Positions 1 to 11,100 of a stretch of 64,000 nt of DNA are shown here, in pieces. This DNA comes from Smallanthus sonchifolius. Taxonomy: Eukaryota; Streptophyta; Magnoliopsida; Asterales; Asteraceae. The DNA lies in the NCBI GenBank assembly GCA_023525975.1, contig CM042023.1, positions 19,517,501-19,581,500 of the forward strand, written 5' to 3'. How positions within the stretch are numbered: the stretch's first letter is position 1; every line of letters begins with the position of its first letter. The notes under the pieces are model-generated. The model saw only the letters and a list, made by a program, of their open reading frames with translations, was not told the DNA's origin and ran no database searches. The translations under genes were made by a program, and so were the position numbers.

Positions 1-2
1 GT

Positions 3-392
3 AACCGTGGTAAGCTCAACCCTAGATACGTTGGACCTTTTGAAATACTGGCTAGGGTTGGCCCTGTAGCCTACAAGCTCAAGCTACCACAAGAACTAAG
101 CAACGTACACGATACATTTCATGTGTCTAATCTCAAAAAGTGTTTGTCCGACGAGACTATGATCATACCGCCAGATGAAATTCATGTCGATGATAAACAT
201 CATTTCATCGAGGAACCAATTGAGATTTTAGATTGGAAAGTTCAAAAGCTGAGACGTAGTCGGATCAAACTGGTTAAAGTACGTTGGAACTCAAAACGTG
301 GTCCTGAGTATACATGGGAACGAGAGGACCAAATGAAAACAAAATACCCATCCTTGTTTAAGGATACACCAGTTCAAGATGACACGAATTGA
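3..392 (+). CDS. Ty3/gypsy polyprotein, C-terminal end (integrase tail plus chromodomain), partial
   Basis: The frame is open from base 3 to a TGA at 390-392, so only the last 129 residues of pol are in the window. The first ~45 residues (PRYVGPFEILARVGPVAYKL, then HDTFHVSNLKKC) are the SH3-like C-terminal region of gypsy integrase. Residues ~85-120 (VKVRWNSKRGPEYTWERE) form a degenerate chromodomain, which in chromoviruses guides integration to chromatin. A polypurine tract and an LTR follow directly, as expected for the 3' end of a plus-strand element. Protease, RT and RNase H lie to the left of the window. The visible part has no stop or frameshift, so the element may be fairly young. Confidence 0.9.
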   Translation, partial: NRGKLNPRYVGPFEILARVGPVAYKLKLPQELSNVHDTFHVSNLKKCLSDETMIIPPDEIHVDDKHHFIEEPIEILDWKVQKLRRSRIKLVKVRWNSKRGPEYTWEREDQMKTKYPSLFKDTPVQDDTN

Positions 393-413
393 ATTTCGGG
401 ACGAAATTCTTTT

Positions 414-426
414 AACAAGGGGAGAA
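414..426 (+). other. Polypurine tract of the gypsy element
   Basis: The purine-rich AACAAGGGGAGAA directly precedes the LTR start TGTGACACCC. This is the expected site for plus-strand priming. Confidence 0.8.
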
Positions 427-2585
427 TGTGACACCCGACATTTCAAGTCAATATCCGTACACATTATAAACAAGTTTACATTATAATTATTTTTATGATT
501 TACTTAATTTCACAAACAAAGACATTAAGGTCTAACAAAGACCGCGCATTGTCTCATTTCATATTTGGTAATTCTAGGAGTTACCGGTTCACGTACCAGG
601 ATGACCCGACTAAATTCGAACACTAGTGGTTAAAATAGATAACCAGAAAAAAATATATATACATATATATTTTATTTACACGAACTTTACGTGGAACAGT
701 AATTTTTTTTTTTTGAATAAATTTATAATATCGTGGAGGACCTAAACCGAATTAAATCACCCATTTAAAACTCTAATAGATATTAATACCATTAATAAAC
801 TAATACCTTAAATCTAATTATTATTCAAAATAAACCCAACCCACTTACCCCTTGACGTTCTCGGCTGAAGCCAGAGAAAGCCATTCCCACAATTTTTCCT
901 TCACTCACATTCAACTTCTTTATACTATAACCCATACCTCCTATTGCGAAAACTCAGACAAAACCATACTCCTTTCAATCAAAACTCTCACGAATCCCTT
1001 TTATCTCTCATTTTCATACGGCAAACTTCTTCATTTCTCTTCAAAATCGAAGCCAAGTTTTAAGGCAAAACTTACCACAATTCGGTATTTTAAGAAGATT
1101 TCAAGTGTTCTAAAGAAAGTTTAACAGAAGATTCAAGACTCTTCTCTGTTTTCTTTCATCATCTTCATCTCGGTTTTAAGGTAAAAACTCAATACTATCC
1201 ACTTTATTTTCTTTAAAACCGTATCTAAGCATACAAAATGTTCAATCGCAAGTAAGATAACAAGAAAAGTGTGTCAAATTCAAGTTTTAAAACATAAATA
1301 TGCAAGACTGATTCTGTCAAACAGAAGTCCAGTAATCGAAACTAGGAGTTTCGATACCAGTTAACTCAATCGAAACTAGGAGTTTCGATACCTGTTGATC
1401 AATCGAAATTAGGTAGTTTCGATACCTTTTACTCAATCGAAACTAGGTTGTTTCGACACTCAAATACTCAATCGAAACTAGGTTGTTTCGATACCTGACT
1501 ACTCAATCGAAACTAGGAAGTTTCGACACCAAACTACACAATCGAAACTAGGAAGTTTCGACACTCAATTGCCCAATCGAAACTATGAAGTTTCGACACC
1601 TGGTCATCAGCCCCATTTGGGCAGTAACTTAGAACTATTTTATAACAAAACAAGTGTTGAATAACTAAGGAAATATTTAAACAAAAACGACCAGATTTAC
1701 AAAGTCGGTGAACAATTTGCAATATGAGACGTTCGGTCTTAACACAATTTACCCTTGGTATCTAGGGTACGAATAGTCAAGGTTGACTACAACAAGTATC
1801 ATTACAAGTATACACAAACTCAAGGTGAGTTTCACGGCTCCTTTTTACTGTTTTCAAATATTTGGGGGAGAAACATACTTACAACTATTTTATGGGATAA
1901 CAAGAGAATAAGACACGACTTTATGTTTACATGGGATGAGAATAACACATTTGAGGCCGCTAAAGTCCCCTGGAACAACATAGTAACCATTAACTGTAGC
2001 CTAGGGTCCTATGAATAGTACTATGGAGAGTGACGTCTCCCGGTCATGGTTAGTCGCGCTAACCACAATCTGGAGGATTTATGGCCGCATAGAACCGGAT
2101 AACGATTATAGGGGCTCACACATGTCATGGTTTGGTTACGCCTCATGTATGAACATATTATTTGTATTCCTAGCTAGTTTACAAATGGGTCAAACACTTC
2201 TTATTCTGTTTATCACATACAACCGAACTATTTATGAACAAACGAAGTTTACAAAGAACTATTTGATTAAACCTGTGAACTCACCAACCTCGTGTTGAAG
2301 ATTTTAAGTATGTTTTTCAGGAAATTGAACGTGATCACAAGGCTAGCAATGTAGATTACATGCATGCGATGGATACGACTCAAGGAGGATTTCTCTTGTA
2401 TAACTCATTGAATTGAGTCATATTTGCGAAATCTTAACTTTTTTGTAAACTCAGATTATATTTTGGAAATGTAAAACTTTAAATTTGTTTATGAATCCAT
2501 TTATCATGTATGTGTTTGCGGTAATCATATGCTTTGGAAACCATGAACGTCGCGTCTCGCGTTTCCGCCGTGGCAGGGTGTGACA
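427..2585 (+). repeat. 3' LTR of the Ty3/gypsy chromovirus (about 2.16 kb)
   Basis: The LTR opens with TGTGACACCC after the polypurine tract. A near-inverted terminus GGGTGTGACA ends at 2585. The length fits long-LTR chromoviruses. The partner 5' LTR is outside the window, so the right boundary rests on the terminal inverted motif alone. Open frames inside it (for example 852-1124, 1755-2018, 2011-2298) resemble no protein I know and are probably chance. Confidence 0.75.
1337..1600 (+). repeat. Eight-copy tandem array of short palindromic units inside the gypsy LTR
   Basis: About eight units of 32-36 bp follow one another. Each contains CGAAACTAGGNNGTTTCGA or a close variant and is separated by a variable spacer ending in CAAT. 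The outer CGAAAC and GTTTCG arms are inverted, so each unit can form a 6-7 bp stem. The array sits within the LTR, possibly in the promoter (U3) or a regulatory part. Confidence 0.9.
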
Positions 2586-4639
2586 CTATCTGTCTCCCTC
2601 TCCACCAACCGTTTATTTCACTGTCCCCGTCGCCATTGCCGCCATCCTCTCTACTCGTATCCGTCGCCCACTACAGCTCTCGTAAGTCATCTCTCCCGCC
2701 GACGTGATTTAGCCCAAATCTTGGGTTTAATCGAGAAGCTTGTTCTACCCTACTGTTATACTTGGTTGTTCTTTTGCAAAGGTTTTCTACTTGGTCTGTT
2801 ATTTTGCAAAGGATCCTTTTATAGGGGTTTAAATTTGAAGGTTCAAGTGGTAACCTGCAAATGAATTTGATTTGTAGAATGTTGACATACTCAACAGTCA
2901 ACCCATTATTCTATCTTGCAACTTGTTCCGGATGCTAATATTGTTAAGACATAGTTGATTTATAAGCCTTTTTAAACAAATGTAAGCATTAGTTAATGTT
3001 GTATGTTTTTTTTTATTTTGGACTTTCATATGAAAAAGTTGCATGATTCAGATATCCGTTTTACTATCCGAATCCGTATCCGAAAATTCGGATATCCGAA
3101 ACGGATTTGGATAGTAAAATCAACTATCCAAAAATTTTGGATATCCGGTTTTGAACACCCCTACCTTCGGGAAGTGACGAAGAGTGACAATGTCCATGGG
3201 GACAGTGATGAGCTCGGAGTATGATGAAAACTCTGACAAGGGTAGTTGTGACGATGTATGTGTTTGTGTGCATATATGTAATTTATCTGCATACGAGTGT
3301 TTATTAATAATTATATGTCGTGATGTTATTACTACAATAATTAAGCAATTGATTTACTATATTGTGGAAGAACGAGGTCGTGTCTACGACTATCGTGTGT
3401 AAGACCTTTTTGTGAGTGTCATTGTTAGGGCTAGTCGAGTCTATGATTAAGAGTTGGGTTGTGTTAACCGGACTTCGGGTTGATACGTGTGTTAGATTAT
3501 GAGTCAATATTGGGGTAAGCTCGAACCACGTCAGTAAGACTTACTGGGCTTTGGGTGTGGATGAGTCTTGGGTGGTAGACCCTTTTGGGAATGGGTCGGT
3601 AAGGTGGGTTACCTATGTGTTAATAAATGACAAACCGTTTTATAAAGGACCGAGGTGTCCTAAGTTTATATAAATGATTTCTGTAAGGTGATGATTTCTA
3701 CTTAAAACGAACTATTAGAACTCACTCAGCGTAGCTGACTTTGTATGTACGTTAGATTGTTTTGCATGTGGATTCAGGGGACGACGTATCTTGGCTTGGG
3801 GGCGGTGCTACTCGAATTGGTGTGCTCGCATTCGTAAGGTAAAGTTAAGTTAGATAACGAGTTTAAAGATAAAATTATTTTAAAAGAATACTTCCGTTAA
3901 TTGTTTTTATAATGAGTTATGGGTTTTTAAAGAGAATACCTAATGATGAGACTCAACCGTATGGTGCCCGGTTTGAAGGCCTTACAACCGTCGAATAGTC
4001 AATCCATGAGTAAGAGTACACTTAAGGTACTCTAAGATGCGGTGGTGTGTGTATAGTCATAACTTTATATATTGTACATACTAAATGATTTATATGATAT
4101 GTTTATATTATATATTAGACTTTTATTATTGAGAACTAAATACTTTATTTTAATTGTTTGTCATATTATAACGGATTTGATCCCTAACACTAATGTACAT
4201 TAAAAAGACCAGTTAAATTTACTATCTTATGAGTTTTATTAGATAATAAAAATCAAATTAAATCATCCCAAACAACCCCTATTTTTTCTTTTCTGTTGAA
4301 GTAAAACTTACGTCGAACCTAATGATAGCACCAGTCTTCACATCCATCACACTACTGTTTACGTCCATCTCTACCACCACCTGCATCTTACTATCTTCGA
4401 TAGCTCTCAACGCCTCTGGTCGACACCATCACCACAACATTTCTAGTCAAGCACACACTTTAATGTCGTAAACCGTCAATAAAAATCAAATTGAAATCCC
4501 ATGTTCAAATCAAAATTAGTTTTTTTTTTATCAAAAACAAAATGTTAGATTCAAGATAAAAATCTATTGGATATCATAATTCCATCATTAAACGAACAAA
4601 ATACTCAAACCCACGTTAACGTAAATTAGTGATATAAAT
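2586..4639. other. Intergenic DNA with repeat fragments
   Basis: No gene recognised. Bases 3040-3160 hold a palindrome-rich block with repeated GGATATCCG and ATCCGAA motifs that ends in TTTGAACACCCCTA, a terminus common in plant hAT-like MITEs. Bases 3420-3860 read like degraded LTR sequence but no termini were found. From 3900 to 4640 the DNA is AT-rich and featureless. Confidence 0.5.
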
Positions 4640-5199
4640 GAAAGCAATTATCTATAATATTAATTACCAAGATTCAAAGTTGTACAAAAGAGCGTGAGAA
4701 TTGAAACAATTGGTAAGGTTGCTGTCTTTGTGACCTTAAGGCCATGAGAAACAACCTCCAACACAAAGTATAGGTAAAGTGGCGTACATCAGATGGCGAA
4801 GCGTTTCAAGCCCCTCCCGTCCCGGCCCTTGCACAAATGCAGGAGTTAAGTCAAGCATCGGATACACCATTTTATTTCGCGTATGCGTCAGTGGCATTTC
4901 CGTTAATCTTTCCAGAAATAAGGCTGTTCACGTAATCAGTTAATCACACATGGAGTTCTTCTGCGTGTAGAACACTCGACCCACATGTGACTGCAACTCA
5001 TCGAAATTGGCGCCTCTCACATGAGTCTCGGGATTTGATCACTTCGAATGCTCCCCAACGCACGTAAATGGCGATAAAGTGAACCAATGCTTGGATAATC
5101 TCTCATCTCTGCGTGTAAAATCCAGCCATTAATGGAGACATTGAAGGATAAGCTTTACTGCTAGTAGCTAGGGTTTCTGATTCTGAATTGTGGTTGATA
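4640..5199 (+). promoter_or_regulatory. Upstream region and probable 5' UTR of PHS1
   Basis: This is the 560 bp before the PHS1 start codon. It becomes less AT-rich and free of obvious transposons from about 4780. I could not fix a TATA box or transcription start. The chosen ATG at 5200 is the first one in frame with the transit peptide. Confidence 0.4.
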
Positions 5200-8100
5200 A
5201 TGGCGTACTGTTGTGCTACTGCTTCAACTCTCGGTGGAGGAGCACCGACATTATTGGATCGTTCTTCAATTTTGAGCAATTTCAATCGCAGCAGCAAGAC
5301 GTCGAACCAGCTGTTCTTCACCACCAGCGCCAAATCTAGTTACAGGAAACAGCATTTTTATGTAAGGAGTGAGGCGAAGCCTAAGCTCAAGGATCCGATC
5401 ACCGTCGAACAAGGTCCGATTCTCCGTGCTTTATTTCCCTAATTATTGTGTGTGGATGAACAGTTCCACAAGTGCTAGTTTTGTGTGGCTGAGGATTATC
5501 GATTATGCTTCAAATTAATCGCTGATCAATTTAGTAAATGTTAAGTTCTTTGATTATCGATATGTGATGTTAGGTTCAGGATCGGTAAAGTAATAGTTGA
5601 ACAATTTGATATAAGTTAAGCTCTTTGATTTTTTATATGTGACGTCACTTCTTGTTTGTTAGCTCTCTGTTTGACTGAAATTAAACCGGAAGATGTCTTT
5701 CAATTGCTTCTGCAGCATTCTGGATTAGTTATCATGAAAGATATATTAGAATTGAGGAACATATTAAAATAATATTGTAGCTTAGAATGAATGATATTTG
5801 GGAGTTTTTATATGAATACCTGTAGATTCATTACAGTAAATTTGTTTGAAATTATGAACTTGTATGAAGCATTATCAAACTGGTTGTTTGTTTGCTTAGG
5901 AGATGCAAGCAGTATTGACAAGTCAAAATCTGAGGCTGAGGCTGAGGCTGTGGCATCAAGGATCACTTACCATGCAGAATTTACATCATCTTTTTCTCCA
6001 GAGGGATTTCATCTCCCAAAGGCATACTTTGCCACTGCACAAAGCATACGCGATTCACTCATTATCAATTGGAATGCAACTTATGATATGTATGAAAAGA
6101 TGAATGTAAAGCAGGCTTACTATTTGTCTATGGAGTTTTTGCAGGTTTGCTATTAATGAGATTTGAAACTTACATAAACTCTACAATACTCTAGATAAGT
6201 GTAATCTAGAGGGAGAAGGTAATATATGTGAAAATATGGTTTTCCTTTCTCAATTGATATGAAACCCATACACTCTTTTATAGGAATGTTACATAACTCG
6301 ATTAGAAAATCAACCATCATAACTACATAAATGTTATGATGGTTCACATTCTTAACAGTTATATTGCTTACTGAAGAAGCTTATTGTTCAACTGTCATAT
6401 AGTTATGTTAGTTAGCATAAAAAATTTCCATAGTGGTTACCTTTTATTTACATTAATATTTCGCCTATTGGAAAGACTTGGTGTAAATATATTGCAGTAT
6501 CATTCAAACCTTAATCTTAGATGCTTTCTTGTAACAACCATCGTTCACAATTTTTGTGTCCTCTTCCTTTTATCATTTATATTTGGAAGGAAATATAGTC
6601 TCTTAGCACAACAATTTATTTAATTTTGTTAATGGTGATTTTTGTGTCGAAGTTTAATGATATTAGTTGTTGTAGGGAAGAGCACTACTTAATGCAATTG
6701 GTAACTTAGAGCTAAGTGGTGCTTATGGAGAGGCTTTGCGCAAGCTTGGCCACAAACTTGAGAATGTTGTTTCGCAGGTGAAATTTTTTCTGCAATCATA
6801 TACATACTGCATTTACATGCATTTTACCCTTTTCTTTATGGACATATATATTTGTGTGAAGATGCTCTATCAATTTTTTTGTTTTTTGTTTTATGTTGTG
6901 TGTTTGTACTTTTAGTTACTTTTGTAGCAGCACTTGTTAGGTATCAAGAGTCGTTATCGCAGCGGAATCACACACACACACACTATCAATCGATAAACAG
7001 AAAAGTAGAGACACGAGAATTATAGTGGTTCAGAACTAGGGTTCTTTATTATTAGGTGCTCAAGGAAATACAATTACATCATGGGGTATTTATAATACCA
7101 AGATTAGGGTTAATTAAATAAGGCAATAATTTAATCAACAAGAAATAGAACCAAACAACCCTAAGGCTGCCGCCAACTTCTAATCTTGTTCTTTCAGCCT
7201 TAATATGCCCAAGGGGCCCAGCCGCAGATGACCCAAAAGCCCAGCCCAAATCAGCAAAGGCCCACTGGCCCATTTGGCCCAGTCCGGCCCAATAAGCCTT
7301 CACACCCAACAATCTCCCACTTGAAAGCTTTGCTCAATCCACAAGCACCATCCAAGTAATCCCTAATCCAGTAATTCCAGTATCCTCCTTATCCAAAGTC
7401 TCCCGAGCCTTCAGTCCCCATAAACAAGCTCAGACTTCATCAAAGTCCCCCTAGTTGCAATCCCCCTCTCATCAAGTACATGAAGGGGCAGTTGAGGCTC
7501 CCCCGAGCTCCAACTCATTCTCTATCTCAATTGGTTTGCACGATCCAACAGTTCCAGAGATAACCCGAGAACCACCACTCTCCTCCTTTAGCAAGACTTC
7601 CATAGGAGAGATTTTCACAGTTGGACTACCGGTCTTCAAAACCCACTGTTGTTTTGTAACTGTACCCGGAACACGCCCCATGCTCCCACTGTCACCAAAC
7701 CCCTGACCCGGTTTTGACCTCCGACCCCGCTCAGCTTGAATCACCTTGGCACTTCTTTCGCCCCTTTGATTCAGCGAACCTAACTTTGTTTTGAGGGACG
7801 GTCATACTTCCCTCAGCAGGTACCTCCACCATGTATAATGAACCTCGCCTGTTTCCACGAGCAATTACCAGATTACCTTTAGTTACTTTCCACTTGCCTC
7901 CACCAAACTTTACTTCTAGTCCCTGTTTATCTAGCTGAGTGACAGAGATAAGCTTACTCCTCAAAGCTGGAATAACCCTGACACTCTTCAAGTTCCATGT
8001 GGTTCCCAAAGAAGTAACCAAATTCACGTCACCCATGCCCGTAACATCAAGAACATCACCATTAGTTATTCGTACTTTCCCAAAGTTACCAACCTTTAAA

Positions 8101-11100
8101 TTCTCCATCGTCTCCCCGCTGTGCATCGCGTGAAACGAAGAACCAGAATCCATAACCCAAGAATCTGTAGAAGACTCTACACAACAAACCAAAACATCAT
8201 CATCAGATTCCTCATCTGCCTGAACCGTGTTTACGTGCCTTTTGCCCTCATTCTTCCCAGACTCTTCCTTATTCCTTCTTGGACACTGACTTTTCACATG
8301 CCCAACTTCATTGCAGCTCCAGCTTCTCACATTTTTCCAAGCTCTAGACGAACCCCTTCCCCTACTCCCATTGCTCCTATTATTTTCCCTTCCTCTGCCC
8401 ACATTGAATATATCAGAAGACGAGGATCCTCCACTAGTGTTCCTCCGGCGAATATCCTCACCCAGAATACTATCCCGGACCACGCTAAACTTCAAATTCC
8501 CAGCTCCACCAGAATTAGTGATCGCCGTCACATAACCTGACCAGCTGTCAGGCAAAGAGGATAACAGTATCGCAACTTGAGTATCATCATCAAGCTTTGT
8601 CACAACGGTCGATAGCCTGGATAAAATTGAATTTATATTATTTATGTGATCGGGCACCGAGCCCCTCATTCATCCTCATCATGAGTAACTCTCTCAACAG
8701 GAACACTCTATTACCGGCAGACGGCTTTTCATACATGTTTGACAGAGCCGTCATCATACCATAAGCCGTGGTTTCCTCTTTGATATTGAACGCTACGCTC
8801 CTCTTCAAAGCCAGTACAATCTTACATCTTGCCTTTTTGTCCTTAGTGTTCCAAACCACTTCGTCAGCCTTACTCATTCCATCCGGTTTTTCTGCCAATA
8901 CCATCTCCAAATCGTTTTCACCGAATAACGCCTTTATTTGCATCTTCCACCATGCAAAATCAGTCCCGTTAAACTTCTCGATTCGAATTTTCCCGTCTTC
9001 AGCCATTGCGAACGAGAATCAGGAAAAAAAAAACCAAAATTAAGAAATCAACCAACCGAAGCCAAGCAACCTCCAAAGAAACCCTAAACCCTGAAACACC
9101 CGAACCGGCGCTTCACCTACAAAACCCGTGATCAGCAGCAACTTCAAGGGTTTAATAGACCAAACCCTAATCGCAAAATCACAAAAAATTGTTTCCGATC
9201 AGCCTCTTTCTGTCCCCCACTTGCGACGGCTTTTAGGGTTTCTCTTAACCCTAATCGCTACAGTAACAGCAGCAAAACAGGCCCGCAAACAGCCTTCCAG
9301 CAGCAGATCGCAAACACAGCAGCACACAAAAAAAGAGAAAATGGGAAATTTCAGACCAGACCACTCAGCCGACCAGAACCACGGCCCTTCTCGAAACAGC
9401 CCTTAACCCCTTCAGCGATTGAACCAGTGCAGACCGTGTGTAAACAACGAGCCAGAGCTCTGATACCACTTGTTAGGTATCAAAGTCGGTAACGCAGCGG
9501 AATCACACACGCACGCACAATATCAATAAACAGAAAAGAAAAGAGACACGAGAGATTTATAGTGGTTCGGTCAAGGTGACCTACATCCACTGTTGCAACT
9601 AGGGTTCTTTATTATTAGGTGCTCAAGGAAATACAATTACATCATGGGGTATTTATAATACCAAGATTAGGGTTAATTAAATAAGGAAATAACTTAATCA
9701 ACAAGAAATAGAACCAAACAACCCTAAGGCTGCCGCCAGCTTCTAATCTTGTTCTTTCAGCCTTAATAGGCCCAAGGGGCCCAGCCGCAGATGACCCAAA
9801 AGCCCAGCCCAAATCAGCACAGGCCCACCGGGCCCATTTGGCCCAGTCCGGCCCAATAAGCCTTCACACCCAACAGCACTGTTATCTTCCAGGCTATAAA
9901 ACTTTTGGTTTAAACATTCACAGGAACCAGATGCTGCTCTAGGAAATGGGGGCCTTGGCAGGCTTGCTTCCTGTTTTCTGGACTCTTTAGCAACATTAAA
10001 TTATCCAGCTTGGGGTTATGGGCTTAGATACAAGTATGGTTTATTCAAACAATTAATAACAAAAGAAGGTCAAGAGGAGGTTGCTGAAAACTGGCTTGAG
10101 GTATGTTTTACCCATTACTATTTTTGGGAACAAGACTTGTTATACCTTAAAATTAACTTCAGTTTATTATTGCAGATGGGAAATCCGTGGGAGATAATAA
10201 GAAATGACATCTCGTATCCTGTAAAATTCTATGGGAAAGTTGTCACAGGCTCTGATGGAAAGAGGCGGTGGATTGGGGGTGAAGATATAGTGGCGGTTGC
10301 ACATGATGTCCCGATACCAGGATATAAAACAAAAACTACAATTAATCTTCGTTTATGGTCTACTAAAGTTCCATCAGTTGATTTTGATTTGTCTGCTTTT
10401 AATTCTGGAGAACACACTAAAGCATGTGAAAGTCAAGCAAATGCAGAAAAGGTAATGATAAAATATATTACTACACTAGGTTATATACCCATGTATTACA
10501 TGTGGTTGTTTAATAGAAAAATGAAAGTACAATAATGTGTAAAAAAAAATTAAAATAATGTGTAAAATAAAATTCTTTGTTTCCTTAATTAAGTAATAAT
10601 TAGAATTCAAATTTTATATTATTTTTTCTTAAAAATAAAAACATTAAGATAATTAAATTTCAAAATTCAAACTTACTTAAATTAGAGAAAATTAGAAGAT
10701 TTTAATGAGAAAAAATATGGTGATGACACATGGCATTATTTGGAATCATTTATTAGAATAAGGATTCTATTTATGCTGTTTTCTGAGCCTTTTTCTGTTC
10801 ACATTAGACAAACTAAATAATGTCCATATATGTGAAGGAAGATATGCTCTTTTGACATGTTTAGATGTTCAAACTCCTCTCCGAAAACTTGAACTGCATT
10901 TTACTAAAGAAGTTCAGTATCATTCTTTAATATATATATATATTTAGGGGGCAGAGTGACATTTGTCTCTTCCTAGAACTGCCAAAGGTAGAGATGGCAA
11001 AACTGGCAGGTTGGGTAACATGGGCAAAACAAACAGTTTTTATGTGCAAGTCAAATGCGCCTTAACAAATTTATTTAATTATGTATATAATTATGGTATT

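Larger units (their letters stand above)
6935..9875 (-). mobile_element. Gag/protease-only LTR retrotransposon in PHS1 intron 3
   Basis: This 2941 bp element lies antisense to PHS1. It has LTRs at 6935-7311 (377 bp) and 9471-9875 (405 bp) with TGTTAGGTATCA and CACACCCAACA termini. A perfect 5 bp target duplication GCACT flanks it (6930-6934 and 9876-9880). On the minus strand the right LTR is the 5' one and is followed by a primer-binding site. The left LTR is preceded by a purine-rich tract (reverse complement of AATCTCCCACTTG). Only gag and a retropepsin-like segment lie between the LTRs; integrase, RT and RNase H are absent, so the element could only have moved with help in trans. The left LTR lacks about 28 bp of the right one. 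Confidence 0.92.

Noticed and set aside
1337..1600. CRISPR-like look of the repeated palindromic units
   Set aside because: This is plant DNA, the spacers are short and similar, and the array is inside an LTR; it is a tandem repeat.
852..2298. Open frames of 87-95 codons within 852-2298
   Set aside because: They lie inside the gypsy LTR, resemble no family and overlap repeat structure; treated as chance.
5188..5199. Earlier in-frame TTG as PHS1 start
   Set aside because: The codon is TTG, not ATG; plant nuclear genes use the ATG at 5200, which begins a good transit peptide.
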